Positions 44,836 through 55,720 of a stretch of DNA of 64,000 nt are shown here, one piece after another. The translations under genes were made by a program, and so were the position numbers. Within the stretch, counting starts at the first letter, position 1, and each line of letters starts with the position of its first letter. The stretch covers positions 144,565,447 to 144,629,446 of the forward strand of contig OX352772.1 of assembly GCA_947095535.1 (NCBI GenBank). Reading direction: 5' to 3'. Under the pieces are notes generated by a model. The model was not told where the DNA came from and did no database searches. It worked only from the letters and a program-made list of their open reading frames with translations. The DNA is from Poecilobothrus nobilitatus (Eukaryota > Arthropoda > Insecta > Diptera > Dolichopodidae).

Positions 44836-45240
44836 TGTAGGAAAGGTAGGTAAGTCTACCAGTAGTGGTAGAACGTACTGAACCGGTACGTTCTAGTTAG
44901 TATATTCGAATTAGTCGATATCGAAAACTTTTCTTCTTGTAAGTAGTTCGAGTTTATCCCAACGATTCGGTTGTTCGAAAAAGCTTTTCTTCTACTCAGA
45001 AGTAAATTTAATTTTAACTTTATTACTATCTTCTTTTTTTAACATTCATCGAGCTCGGTTGTCTTTCTTTTCCTTTGAAAATCAAAGTTTTTATTTTTAT
45101 TTATTAGTAATAAAATATTTTAATTTTTGTTAAAAAAGAAATAAATTAAGTGTTAAATAAACTGAATTTTGGAGAACGAAGCACCGAGTTTTATTTATAA
45201 AGAGGAGGCATAAAATAGTCTAAAATATTACTATCCTACA
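44836..45240 (+). repeat. 5' LTR of a second LTR retrotransposon
   Basis: 405 bp bounded by TGTAGGA at the left and TCCTACA at the right, a perfect 7-bp inverted terminus of TG...CA type. Several AATAAA signals lie near 45,110-45,165. A primer site follows two bases later, which fixes the right edge. The left edge falls exactly where the B-like relic is cut. No second LTR was found in the window. Confidence 0.85.
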
Positions 45241-45242
45241 CG

Positions 45243-45260
45243 TGGGGGCTCAACCGGGAT
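45243..45260 (+). promoter_or_regulatory. Primer-binding site, tRNA-Pro type
   Basis: TGGGGGCTCAACCGGGAT. It differs by two bases from the TGGGGGCTCGTCCGGGAT primer site of murine leukaemia-type retroviruses (tRNA-Pro). Position directly after the LTR supports it. Confidence 0.8.
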
Positions 45261-45285
45261 CCACAAATCCCGCCATTTTTTTTAT

Positions 45286-45665
45286 CAAAGTATCCAGCAA
45301 TATTATCGGATTTATTCATCAAAATATCCAGTAATATTACAATTAAAAAAAAAAAAAAATACTCATCAAAGTATCCAGCAATATTATCGGATTTATGCAT
45401 CAAAATATCCAGTAATATTACAATTAAAAAAAAAAAAAAAGTATCCAGCAATATTATCGGATTTATTCGTCAAAATATCCAGTAATATTACAATTAAAAA
45501 AAAATACTCATCAAAGTATCCAGCAATATTATCGGATTTATTCATCAAAATATCCAGTGATATTACAATTAAAAAAAAATACTCATCAAAGTATCCAGCA
45601 ATATTATCGGATTTATTCATCAAAATATCCAGTAATATTACGATTAAAAAAAAATACTCATCAAG
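45286..45665. repeat. Five tandem ~75-bp repeats after the primer site
   Basis: GTATCCAGCAATATTATCGG begins units at 45,287, 45,371, 45,441, 45,516 and 45,591 (84, 70, 75 and 75 bp apart). Each unit also contains AAAATATCCAGTAATATTAC and an A-run of variable length that explains the spacing differences. It lies in the leader of the LTR element. Translating it yields repetitive peptides in several frames, which are not genes. Confidence 0.92.
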
Positions 45666-46499
45666 TATCCTGTGTCCAACCCAGCATACTCATCAAGTAT
45701 GCAGATCTAATCAAGATTCCACAAATTGTGATCGACATCACAAATTCCACAATTTTTTAGCCAGATGTTCAACAAGTGTTCAACAATTATACTGGATTTA
45801 TTCACTAGAATGTCCATATAATTCATCACAATTTCAAATAAAGTAGTTATCATTCAGAGATATACACTTCACCATTCAACCAAGTAGTAATAATTACGAG
45901 TAAGAAACAATACAAATTTGAAAATTAATATAAGTTTTAACAAACAAAATAAAATTGAAGAACTAAGATAAGTTCAATTTTTTTTTTACAAAATAGTTTG
46001 TTCAGTTGTATATATATAATTGAAAAGAAATTTAGTTTTATTAAATTAAGAAATATAATTATCAAAAAAAAAAAAAAAAATAGAAGAGAAAAATAATAAT
46101 AAAAGTAAATTAAAAAGTACATTAATTACGAAACCAAAGTGTATATTAATTAATTTTCGACAATCATATTTCTTTAAATTATTTGGGAAAATTTTATTTC
46201 GAAAGCCAGATTTATAATTAGTAATATTCGGTAATATACTTTAAATTAGAAGGGTTTGTCCCAAAAGTATGCAATTTGGAGAAAAATAAAAAAAAATTCG
46301 CTCTTATTATGCATTAGATTGATTTATTTAATTTTTCTTATTACATAAGAAAGAAATAAATTCATTTTGGAAAGTACATATGATTTGTTAGAAAAAAAAA
46401 GAAGGAAAAAATAATAATACACTTTGGTTATTCTAAAATTAAATTATATCAAAATCCAAATAAGTATTAGTTTAAGGCCGATAAGTATTAAGTTAGTAT
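45666..46499. other. Leader or spacer of the LTR element; no gag found
   Basis: Short repeats of CATACTCATCAAGTATG-type sequence at 45,657-45,705, then AT-rich DNA. No gag, protease or pol was recognised, so the retroelement interior has been deleted or displaced by the Jockey-like LINE downstream. Confidence 0.5.
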
Positions 46500-46536
46500 A
46501 TGCTGCTAAGGCTGACAAGTGTTAAGTTTAGTTTAG

Positions 46537-46578
46537 TATATAAGAGTTCTCTCTGAGATTTCAAGTAATACGGTCGTG
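46537..46578 (+). promoter_or_regulatory. Possible promoter of the Jockey-like LINE
   Basis: TATATAAG at 46,537-46,544 is a strong TATA-like box, and GGTCGTG at 46,572-46,578 matches the arthropod downstream promoter element RGWCGTG. A good initiator at the matching distance is lacking, so only one of the two may matter. Confidence 0.35.
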
Positions 46579-46732
46579 TTGAGATATAAAGAAAAAAATT
46601 GTTATTTTGGAATAAGGAAGTAAAATTATATAATTGAAATTAGGTTAATTAAGTAATTAATAATATCTAAAATAAAATAAATAGTGAAAATAAAATAAAA
46701 TAAATAGTGTTTTTAATAATATATGTGTTGCA

Positions 46733-48271
46733 ATGCAATCCGACAAAGACTTAATTGTTAAAAATGAACTAAAAGAATCCATAAACTTGAAATTGAATAA
46801 TTTATTAACAATGCCGGAAAATAAAAAAATGAAAGCACTAGTAAGTGAAAATAACAAATTAATATTAAAATTATCAAGTTTAGAAAAACAAATAAAAACT
46901 CTATTAAAATCTAATAGTAATAAATCGGAAGAAAAAAATAAAAAACAAACAACTCAAAAACCATGTGCATCAACATCATATGATAATAAAAATGCAACAA
47001 CAACAGCACAGCAACAAAATAATAGTCTTTATGGACTTATGGAATGTGACGATGAACGTGAACGTAAAGATAATGAAGAAGATGACATTTCTCTCTCAGA
47101 GAAAATAAATAAAAACACAATGTTAAACAAAAACAAGACAACTAATGAAAGAAACGAAGAAAATGAAACAGCAGATATTGATGAATTTATAAATCAAATA
47201 AAAACAAACAATTGTAAAAAACCGAAGTTACAAAAAATAATAATCAATTAAAACAAAATTGCAATGTAAGTAAAAATAATAATGTAATTAAAAATTTTGA
47301 TGATACTAATATCAGTACAAATGAATATTAATAATGTAAGTAAAAATAAAAAACTACTACCTATTATTGTTTTTGACGAAGAACGACAAAATATTAGGAA
47401 AATTTGTATTGAAAAATTGAAAGTAAATAACTTTTATATAAAAAGGCTAGGTAAAAATAAATATTCAATTAATGTAATAAATGTGGAAGACTACAATAAA
47501 ATAAAGGTTATGTTAGAAGATATTAAGTATAATTTTTATAGTTCTACCCCTAAAGTAGAAAAACTTAAAACTTTAATTTTAAAAGGTTTAAATGAAAATA
47601 CTAATCCAGAAGATATTTCGAATTCTCTTAAAATGTTGAATGTAGGTAATATAAATTTTGTTAAAGTTTTACAATTAGAAACAAATAATTCAAGAAAAAT
47701 AAATAAAAAATTGCCAATCTTTTTAGTCCAGTTAACACCCGATAGTGATATTAGCGAAGTCAAAAAAATTAAATATCTTGACCACCAGGTCATATCTTGG
47801 GAAAACCTTAAAAAAATTGACATTACTCAATGTAAACGTTGCCAAAGGTTGGGCCATACAGCATTCAACTGCAAGATGACATACAGATGTGTTAAAAGTT
47901 GTGAAAATCACGAACCAGGTCAATGTCCAATTGAATATGGAGTAAAGAATGAACAAAATTTATTTTGCGTGCTATGTAAATCAAGCGGGCACCCTTCATC
48001 TTATAAAGGTTGCCCAGTTTTTGTAAAGCTAAAAGCTAATATAAAACAACGAAGAAAAGATCAACTATTGAGAAATGATGAAAAAGCTAACATGTTTAAT
48101 AATTTAATTACTTCATCAAAAAATTTTGCAGATGTTGTTAAAACTAATACCCAAATCATACAAAAAAATAATAACCACGACATAAACAATAACATCTGGT
48201 TAGATATAAAAAAATCGTTAGAATCACTAAGTAGCAAGTTCTCTAAAATTGAGAGTATCTTAAATCAATGA
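46733..48271 (+). pseudogene. Jockey-like LINE ORF1 (gag-like nucleic-acid-binding protein)
   Basis: 46,733-47,251 encodes a Lys/Asn-rich N-terminal half with a short coiled coil (LVSENNKLILKLSSLEKQI) and an acidic stretch. 47,297-48,271 encodes the conserved half: the PRE_C2HC-type region (LKTLILKGLNENTNPEDI, KYLDHQVISWENLKK), then zinc knuckles CKRCQRLGHTAFNC, a second Cys/His cluster with HEPGQC and FCVLCKSSGHPSSYKGC. This is the Jockey/X-element ORF1 plan. Two small frame changes between 47,250 and 47,335 separate the halves. ORF1 proteins coat the LINE RNA. The stop TGA overlaps the ORF2 ATG (ATGA). Confidence 0.88.
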
Positions 48272-50455
48272 TTTTCTTTATGAAGTTATTACAAATGGCA
48301 ACTAATACATTTAATCTTTCATGCTTAAAAAATATTTCAATAAATCTAAATTCCCTAATAGCGAATTATAAGTGAACTTACTTGGTTAATTTTCTCAAAG
48401 AAAGTAATCCAGATATAGTTTTACTCTGTGAAACAAAATTGAACTCAAAGCATAAAATTAATTTCGAAAACTATCAAATTATTAGACGTGAAAGACCCAA
48501 TTCTAAACAAGGAGGTGGCACAGCGATTTTAATTAAAAATATATTTAAATTTGAACAGATTTATGACCAAGTAATAGAATCGAATAAAATCATAGAGATA
48601 TGTACAATTTCCATTGACCTCCCCAATAATAAAAAAATTAAAATAATTTCTATTTATGCGCCATTAGGCAACAACAACATATTCATAGAAGAACTTAATA
48701 ATTTATTTATCAATCTAAAATTGAATAGATCAAGCAACTACCACATTATAGCAGGTGACATGAATGCAAAACATTCAACTTCTTTCTAACAACCCCAGAG
48801 GAAATTCACTATATAAATGGATTGAAAATAATGAATTCTTATATAGAACTAAACTACATCATACAAATAACGCTACTTATAAAACGGGTAACTCTGTACT
48901 AGATATTTGCTTAGCTGATCAGAGACTAAAAATTAAAAAATATTTAAACAACAATTTGAAAACACTAGCGTATGACAGTGATCATGACGCAATTTTAATT
49001 GAGATAGAAGTAGATCCCAACAATAACTTCATATTTAAAGAACAATCAACCTCGTATAGACCAAATTTTAAAACAGTAAATTGGTTGGATATCCAAAATA
49101 AATTAGAAAATCACTATATGCAATGTATAGGAAATAATTCAAACATAGTACCAGATAACAGAAACATAACTAATTATGAAATAGATTGCTCTTTAAAAAA
49201 ACTTGAAGAAATTATCCTGAAAACAATAGATACCGATATACCATTAATAAAACCAAAAAATAGTACAGACAAATATATGACACCACTACTCAGAAAACTA
49301 CACAAGAAAAAAAAATTTATTTTATCACATATGAACAGAATATATAATCAAACTAATAATAAATATGATCATAATTACGTCAGACTATAATCCATGTTAC
49401 GAAATTTAACTACTTTAATAAAAGAACAAATCAGATTAAAAATTAATAAAAGTTGGAAATATCTGCTAAGTCAGATTGTCCCTAACGCGAATATGTTCCC
49501 TCAAATTAACAACATTTTCCGTCAAAAAAAAAGTAATGAGGTAAACCTACTAAAAGTCCACGAAAGTGATAGGCAGATAATAAATGCAGCAGAATTGAAC
49601 CAGAATAATCTTCACAAAGATCGTAACAACAAATATATAATTACAAATAAATAACAAATTCTAAACACATTAGGAGCTTATATTCAAAGTGCGCATGGAG
49701 CAAACGAAAATGATTTGATGCAAGGTAATATTGTCGAAACTAAAGTGAATGAATTTATGTCACAAAAACTCGCAGATAGCAGGAATAATGTAGCAGTTAT
49801 AACATTTAATAATGAGTTGAAATCTAGTAATTTACAAGAAATAGATTGTCATAACGAATATTTTACAACAGTAGAAAAGGTTAAAAATATATTTAGAAAT
49901 CTGAATAACAAAACATCTTCTGGATTAGATAGGATCCCGAATATCATTTTGAAACACCTTCCAGATAAAATAATCAGCGAATACTGTACCGTTTTTAATA
50001 ACCTTCTAAACAACTGCTACTACCCTAAAAGTTGGAAAAAAGCAAAAGTAATCGTAATCAAAAAATCTGGTAAAGATCCAATTGATCCAAAACGTTATAG
50101 GCCAATCAGTATGCTATCAAATATTAGCAAAGTATTCGAAAAAATAGTTAATATGCATCTAACAAAAATAACGTTGCAAAAAGGAATTTTACCAGACAAC
50201 CAATTTGGTTTTCGAACTAACCATTCTGCAACACATGCAATTAACAAATTGACGTCAGACATATGTTGTCATTTGAATAACCGAAAATGTATAGGAGCTT
50301 GTTTGATAGATTTTGAAACAGCGTTCAATTCAGTATGGACAGCAGGATTGATATATAAATTTTTAACTTACAATTATCCAAAACCGTTAATGAAAATAAT
50401 TACAGAAATCATAACAGAAAAATCATTCGTGGTAAAAAAATTGCTTTATTTGTAA
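48268..50455 (+). pseudogene. Jockey-like LINE ORF2: endonuclease and truncated RT
   Basis: Starts in the ATGA overlap at 48,268. An in-frame TGA comes at 48,373, then an APE-type endonuclease: NPDIVLLCETKLNSKHK, KQGGGTAILIKN, SIYAPLG, AGDMNAKH. A frameshift follows near 48,775, then NSVLDICLADQ and YDSDHDAILIEIE. Two more in-frame stops (49,388 and 49,652) precede RT: NKTSSGLDRIPNIILKHLP, PKRYRPISMLSNISKVFE, LPDNQFGFRTNHSATHAI, GACLIDFETAFNSVW. The sequence leaves the LINE at about 50,440, before the FADD catalytic box. Endonuclease nicks DNA and RT copies the RNA into the nick. This copy is dead and truncated at its 3' side. Confidence 0.88.
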
Positions 50456-50534
50456 TAATTTTTATTTATTGTAAAAATTAATAGACTTTTTTTCATGCTA
50501 CTGTATAGCAGCAAGAGTATAATTGGTTGGCTCT
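50456..50534. other. 3' flank of the Q/H-rich gene
   Basis: On the minus strand this holds AATAAATAAAAATTATTAC, a possible poly(A) signal for the gene to its right, and a small stem TGCTACTGTATAGCA. Confidence 0.35.
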
Positions 50535-50979
50535 TCAACCATTTTTAAATAAGATGAAAAATTCATTATTTAAAATTTCCTCACCAAAATCTTCTATAAT
50601 TTCCACATATTTTTGTGGAATAAAGATTAAAAAATTTTTGGAAACAAAGACTAACTTCTCAACATACATCGTCTTAATTTTTTTTATTTTTATTATTTTA
50701 TAGAGTCTATTAGACTCCATATCTTTAATTTTTAGAATGTTTTTTATATTACTAACATTATTAAAGGCTTCCAAAAGCGTTTTCCTACCACATCGCACCG
50801 GATTTTCTTGATCTGGTTGTTGTTTTGGTTGTTCTTGTTGATATTGCTGTTGATGTTGATATGGTTCTTGATATTGCTGGTGTTGTTGCTGATAATCTTG
50901 TAGCCTAATCTTCTTCCTTTTTGGTGGTAGTGATACTGTTTGACAGTTTCACAATTAGTAAATCCTTATTGTTGTCCAT
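50535..50979 (-). pseudogene. Unrecognised small protein, Q/H-rich linker plus conserved-looking C-terminal block
   Basis: ATG at 50,979 gives MDNNKDLLIVKLSNS. The rest lies in a neighbouring frame: SLPPKRKKIRLQDYQQQHQQ, a Gln/His/Tyr-rich stretch, then from 50,798 RCGRKTLLEAFNNVSNIKNI, SNRLYKIIKIKKIKTMYVEK and NFLIFIPQKYVEIIEDFGEE to a stop at 50,535. A single frameshift near 50,930 (or a short intron) would join them. The basic PPKRKK run could be a nuclear-localisation signal. The LYKI--k-IKT-Y block with a following FIP-KY recalls small proteins of mobile or virus-like elements in insects, but I cannot name the family. It is inserted at the truncated end of the Jockey-like LINE. Confidence 0.5.
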
Positions 50980-51854
50980 TTTGAAATTTGAATTTTAATA
51001 ATTTGAACGCAATATTTATACAAAATTTTTAAATACCTTTCCATTTTGAAAAATATTAATTTCACATTTCATCGCAATTTTTGTGTTACATTGTTGCAAA
51101 TTTGAATTCAACAAAATAATAAGTCAATTAGATGTTACAAACAATGTCAATTATTGGAACATATTTTATAAATAATGAACACTGCCCCGCCCAAAAGCAA
51201 GCATCGATTTTTTTATTATTTACTCTTCTTTATTTTTTTTTTAATTTTTACACTGAATATTAAATTTAATTACATCATTTTTGATTTTGTACTTCATATT
51301 TCAATTTTTCAATAAAGGAAACAGCTGAGTGGAATAGATTATCATTCGCAAAATACAAGTCTAGCGCACAATCATTTTGAGTCATCTTCCAACATGTCAA
51401 GATGAGTAAAAATGTTTCTATGTTTCATTATTAACGTTCCTTTTACCAGTAAAAGGAACGCAAAGCTTATATCAATTCATATAATTTGTACCTATCTCCC
51501 TTCACACATCTTCCAACATGACAAGATGTATGAAGGGCCTTCAGTACTACGTTGATTCTTTCTACGTATTATATTCTATTCTACATAAAAAACCCTTTCA
51601 TTGTTACGCAAATCAGGTTACATTTTAACTAAATTTACAACATATGATATTATATAATTTACATTACAAACATGCTTAATAATCTAAAGAAAAATTGTCA
51701 AAAAGATGTAGAAGGTATGTTTGACGCACATTAGCTCTGACATATCCACCAAACACCTGGTGCTGGTATTAGGTGAAAGTCCTAAGATCCTTCAGTGTTG
51801 AATCTTTTATTAAAATTGACCAATTCTCTAAAACATATAAACAGTTAGCAATCT
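50980..51854. other. Non-coding region with three hairpins
   Basis: Hairpins at 51,383-51,404, 51,435-51,460 and 51,498-51,537 (listed separately). No gene recognised. Confidence 0.5.
51383..51537. repeat. Cluster of three short inverted repeats, two sharing a core
   Basis: 51,383-51,404: CATCTT, spacer CCAACATGTC, AAGATG. 51,435-51,460: CGTTCCTTTTAC CA GTAAAAGGAACG arms, exact over 12 bp. 51,498-51,537: CCCTTCA-ACATCTT paired with AAGATGT-TGAAGGG around CCAACATGAC. The first and third share CATCTTCCAACATG and CAAGATG. Confidence 0.75.
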
Positions 51855-52010
51855 AACTTAATAATATCCTATAATATAATAATATCCTATAATATAATAT
51901 AATAATTAATACATAATAATATCATGTAATATAATATAATAATAATATATACTAATAATAATAACAATAATAGTATCACAATTTAGAATAATAAAAAAAT
52001 AACAATACTT
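51855..52010. repeat. AT simple repeat (ATAATATAATA / TAA type)
   Basis: Runs of ATAATATCCTATAATATAAT and TAATAATAATAACAATAATAG. On the minus strand it directly follows the 3' UTR of the next LINE and is probably its expanded simple-repeat tail. Confidence 0.7.
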
Positions 52011-52243
52011 AGAATTCAGCTTCAATCAGCATCTAAATAATAACTAAGAACTTATAACAATGCTAAACTTAACTTAAGAAATATTGAATTACTAATATCC
52101 TAAAGACTAGTACTAAAGTTAGGACGAATTCTAACTACTATTATCAAGTCATCCAGAGACTGGTGCCCTGATAAATCGCGTTGATAATTGTGGCTCAGAG
52201 TGTGGATATTCAACTGCTATGTTGAATATTGCCTCCAATTTCA

Positions 52244-53971
52244 TTACGACAACGCTAAGTTGAGGGACGCCCTCTGCTTATCGTGTAGGTATTGTTTAAG
52301 CTCCTTGTTGAATTTCTGCAGCGTTAAGATGCCCTTAATGCTATCCGGTAGATTGTTGATGATTGCTATGAAGGAACATAGCAAATTTTTACGCATGAAT
52401 TCAACCCTCGTGCGAGGGATAATAAGGTGATAGGCTGCTCTAGTGTTGTAATTGTGAATCTCGGAATGAGTAGCGATATGAATGGCGGATTTGTTAAGGC
52501 CCTTTTTTATCCTGAATATATATTTCGCCTTTTCTTGTTCGATGATGTTGTATATGTTCAGTTGCCCAGTTGCAACATATATTTCTCGCTCATTTGCTCT
52601 CCAATCTGCTTTATATAACCTCCTTACCGCCTTGTTTTGTAATATGTGCACTCTTTTTATTAAATAATTAGGCGAGATTGACCAGCATATCAAATTATAC
52701 CTTATGTGTGACATTATGTGCGCATTATAAATTAAGTTCGCTGTTTCTTCTTCCAGCATTATCCCAGATCTCTAAACTGCACCTATTAGGGCCGCTATTT
52801 TATTGCAGAAGTTATCCACATGATGATGCCAACCCAGTTTATCATCCATTAGTAGTCCAAGATATCTAAATAGAGCTGTTCTTTCAACCTTCATATCCCT
52901 GATATTTATATTTGGTGCAATATCCTGTGCTCCTCTTGGCTTGAAAATCATGTATTTTGTTTTAGTTCCGTTAAGCGTAAGTTTATTGCCCGTAATCCAG
53001 TCATAGTATATACTAAGATCCTCGTTAGCTGATTCCTAGCTCTTTTTCATTCTTTGCCGCGTACATTAGGGACGTGTCATCAACGAATATAATATACTTA
53101 GCTTTTAAATTAGCATTCTGCATATTCTGAATGTAGAGCAGATATAGCGTCGGTCCCAGCACCGATCCTTGTGGTACACCAAGGATCGGTGCTGGGACCT
53201 TCTTGGTCCCTCCTTTATGCAATGGTATAGTTATAGAATCTTTACATGCATTTGGGAATTGACCAGATGTTAGTATACCATTTATCCACTTAGCCACAGT
53301 AGCTGAGATTTCCTTTGCAATATATTTTATCTGTAAAGTTGATAAGCCATCTGGACCAGCAGATTTGGCGTTTTTCATACTCATTATAATATTATATATT
53401 TCAGTTTTATTTGTCGGTTGGAGGAAGATAGACTTATTGTTTCGTGTGTTACAAACAGCCGGTACATTAATCTTTATTTTCTGAGCCAGATTTTTGCCTA
53501 TATGTGCAAAGTGGTCGTTTACACCTTCTAATATTTTATTAGTGGTGATACCATTAATCCTTAAGCTAGCTATAGTTTTATCGTTACTCCATTAATTGTT
53601 CGGTATATCTTTTTTAAGTCATTGCCTGCTTTCATCAATTCAAAATTATGTTGCATCTGTTTTGCCATCCCGGTCATTTTAGTTACTTCGTTCTTTACTT
53701 TTTTAAATTCTTTTCTAATATCCTCATTCATATTGTTGCCCATTAATTACTTGTATAGTTTATCTCTTTTTCTCATCATACGAAGTAAATCTTGGTTAAT
53801 CAATCTATTTTTTCTATTTCTAACCCTTTTCAGTGTCGTGTTTTTCTCCTTAGCCTGTTGTATTATTGCAGCTAATGCCTCCATGTTATCCGTGGGACTT
53901 CTCGTCAAACTCAGCTTAATTTCCTCCTTAAATTTTACAAGATCAACGTTCTCTATAAGTGAGTTGACCAT
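52244..53971 (-). pseudogene. LINE reverse transcriptase with palindrome-associated deletion
   Basis: 53,971-53,747 is the linker. 53,384-53,025 begins RT with NAKSAGPDGLSTLQIKYIAK and FPNACKDSITIPLHKGG. It then jumps directly to LGVPQGSVLGPTLYLLYIQN and the catalytic FVDDTSLMYA, losing the motifs normally between (the NYRPIS, FR-GFS and first-Asp blocks). From 53,020 the thumb follows in another frame (ITGNKLTLNGTKTKYMIFK, LFRYLGLLMDDKLGWHHHVD), then 52,759-52,244 ends the protein with ETANLIYNAHIMSHIRYNLI and NLPDSIKGI. The enzyme cannot function. Confidence 0.85.
53152..53199. repeat. Perfect palindrome at a deletion junction in LINE RT
   Basis: 20-bp arms GGTCCCAGCACCGATCCTTG and CAAGGATCGGTGCTGGGACC around about 8 bp. 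The left arm is the native coding sequence for QGSVLGPT on the minus strand; the right arm is its inverted copy and sits exactly where about 100 or more RT codons are missing. Confidence 0.92.
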
Positions 53972-54099
53972 TTTGTTTCTACTAATGTTGACTCTCGAAA
54001 TCTCCGCTGTGATTACTTTATGGTCAAAAACAGGATTACTGTGCAGCTGTATGATGATCTGGTTTTTCGCGATCCTTAGATTCGAGATTACATGATCTA

Positions 54100-54690
54100 T
54101 GACAGTATTAGATGATGGTGTTACTCTAGTTGCTCCGTTTACATCTATTGTTAATTATGTCCAATCCATTAGAGAAGACCATAGAGAGATAGCTTTGCGC
54201 TGTTTGCGTACTGCTTAGTAGATCTATATTGGTATCCGCCATCATTGTTATGTTTTTGTACTTGTTAAAGATGTCTTCCAAGATGTGGTTCAATAAATTA
54301 AAGATGTGGTTCATAAACTCTGAATCCTCACTATTATCTGCTTTATATGCTGTAAAAAATTTGATATTTTCTTAATTATCCAAGATCTGTACTGCGGTAG
54401 AGTTAAACTTAACACTTTGCTCCACAATATTGAATTTGATCCCACTTTTTACAAATATTGCTGTACCCCCTCCTCTATTGTAGATTACAATTATAGATTG
54501 CCTTGTATTCAGGTATATTATAGTGTTTTGCCTCATGTGAGTAGATCCATGTTTCATTAACTATAATTATATCCGGTTTATAATTTTGACTGCAGACTTC
54601 AATTTCTCTCATTTTGTTTCTTAGACTTCTAGCATTCAGATAAAGAATATTAATTTTGTACATCATCATTAAAAATGTTAACAATATTAT
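54100..54690 (-). pseudogene. LINE endonuclease domain, broken
   Basis: Pieces in different frames: INILYLNARSLRNKMREIEV and PDIIIVNETWIYSHEAKHYN (54,684-54,475), YNRGGGTAIFVKSGIKFNIV (54,557-54,372), NITMMADTNIDLL with ARSYLSMVFSNGLDIINN-like text (54,314-54,126). These are the N-terminal, central and GD/ND-type motifs of APE endonuclease. The SDH end of the domain lies near 54,100 (SNPVFDHKV) with a frame change. Confidence 0.75.
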
Positions 54691-54779
54691 AGTTTGTTTT
54701 TTCTCTCTTTGCTTTTATTTGTCTTTGAATTAATGGACAATTAATACTGGTAGCCCTGTGATTTATCGCCACTTTATTA

Positions 54780-55720
54780 CTATCAAGTTAGAAGGTATTG
54801 TGCTTGGTGCAGTTGCTGCATTTGAAGACAGATTCCGAACAATCCTGAGTTCGATGTTATTTCATGCATTTTGCACAAATTTCCGATTTTGTGCATTCCT
54901 CCGCTTTATGGTTGAATCCTAAGCACTTGAAGCATTGCATGGCCGTAATATCCTCCTTGACATAATGAGATTCCCATTCAATATTTATGTACTTGTTTAC
55001 CACCTTATCGAACATAGTACCATTTACCTCCATGAAAAGTGTCCATTTTTTAAATCTAGCGTCCTGTTTCGCATGTGCCACCTTAATCTCATCTTTGGCT
55101 ATAATGTCAGGGTTTAGCTGCATTAATTCATTTTTTAGTTCAGTAGTGTTCTATTTTTTATTCAGGCCAGCTATCTTAATTCTTGGGATAAATTGTTTTG
55201 TGTCCTTTATTATATAACCACTTCCCAACTTCTTAATGAGTTCACTCTTTAAGACTTTGTTATTGTCCTCATTGTTCGATCTTATTACTAATCCTCCATT
55301 TTTTGTATTCTTAAACAGGTGAATCGGTATTCTTAAGTCAGCTGGAGTTATTTTCCCTTTAACAATTTTTTTTATATCACTTCCTGGTTGCGTGGTTTTT
55401 GGCTTAATCAATATTGTTTTCGTGAAGTTTCCTGTTGCATTCTCCGTTGTGCCAATGTTATTGCCTGTTACCTCTGCAAATGTTAGATTTTTCTTAGGTG
55501 GGTTCATCTTTGCTTCCGCTAAGTTGTTAATTTTATTACTTAGTTGTATTAATTGCTCATTAATACTGTTGAATTTTATTTCCATTAAATTGCCCTTATT
55601 GTTGACCATCGCTTCAATGTCGTTGGAGGATAACTGTGTAGTTGAGTGTATTCCTGCATTCTTCGCACATCCAGAATACTAGGTCCCCTATAGCCTTTAT
55701 TTTATTATATTTAGAATCAC
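54780..55720 (-). pseudogene. LINE ORF1 (zinc-knuckle protein), broken
   Basis: The 5' end retains FWMCEECRNTLNY, which looks like the last part of a PHD-type finger. 55,609-55,151 then gives a helical stretch (FNSINEQLIQLSNKINNLAE) and KTILIKPKTTQPGSDIKKIV, IRIPIHL-like and GLVIRSNNEDNNKVLKSEL segments. 55,123-54,857 gives WTLFMEVNGTMFDKVVNKY and the knuckle CFKCLGFNHKAEEC followed by CAKC. Three or more frame breaks. This is the RNA-binding ORF1 of a two-ORF LINE. Confidence 0.75.

Larger units (their letters stand above)
52020..55720 (-). mobile_element. LINE, minus strand, internally deleted (CR1/Jockey group)
   Basis: Order on the minus strand: ORF1 scraps (55,720-54,780), endonuclease (54,690-54,100), linker, RT with a large internal deletion (53,384-52,760), RT C-terminus (52,759-52,244), 3' UTR and simple-repeat tail. 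Its 3' third is nearly identical to the fragment at 41,281-41,935. Its 5' end abuts the oppositely oriented LINE at about 55,710. Confidence 0.87.

Noticed and set aside
45286..45665. CRISPR array
   Set aside because: The whole 75-bp unit is repeated with no unique spacers, and the context is a eukaryotic LTR element.
45236..45760. Repetitive peptides with NKSDNIAGYFD repeats on the minus strand, and a plus-strand frame
   Set aside because: They are translations of the 75-bp non-coding tandem repeats, open in several frames by chance.
52188..52869. Several plus-strand frames of 60-80 codons
   Set aside because: Antisense to the C-terminal RT region of the minus-strand LINE.
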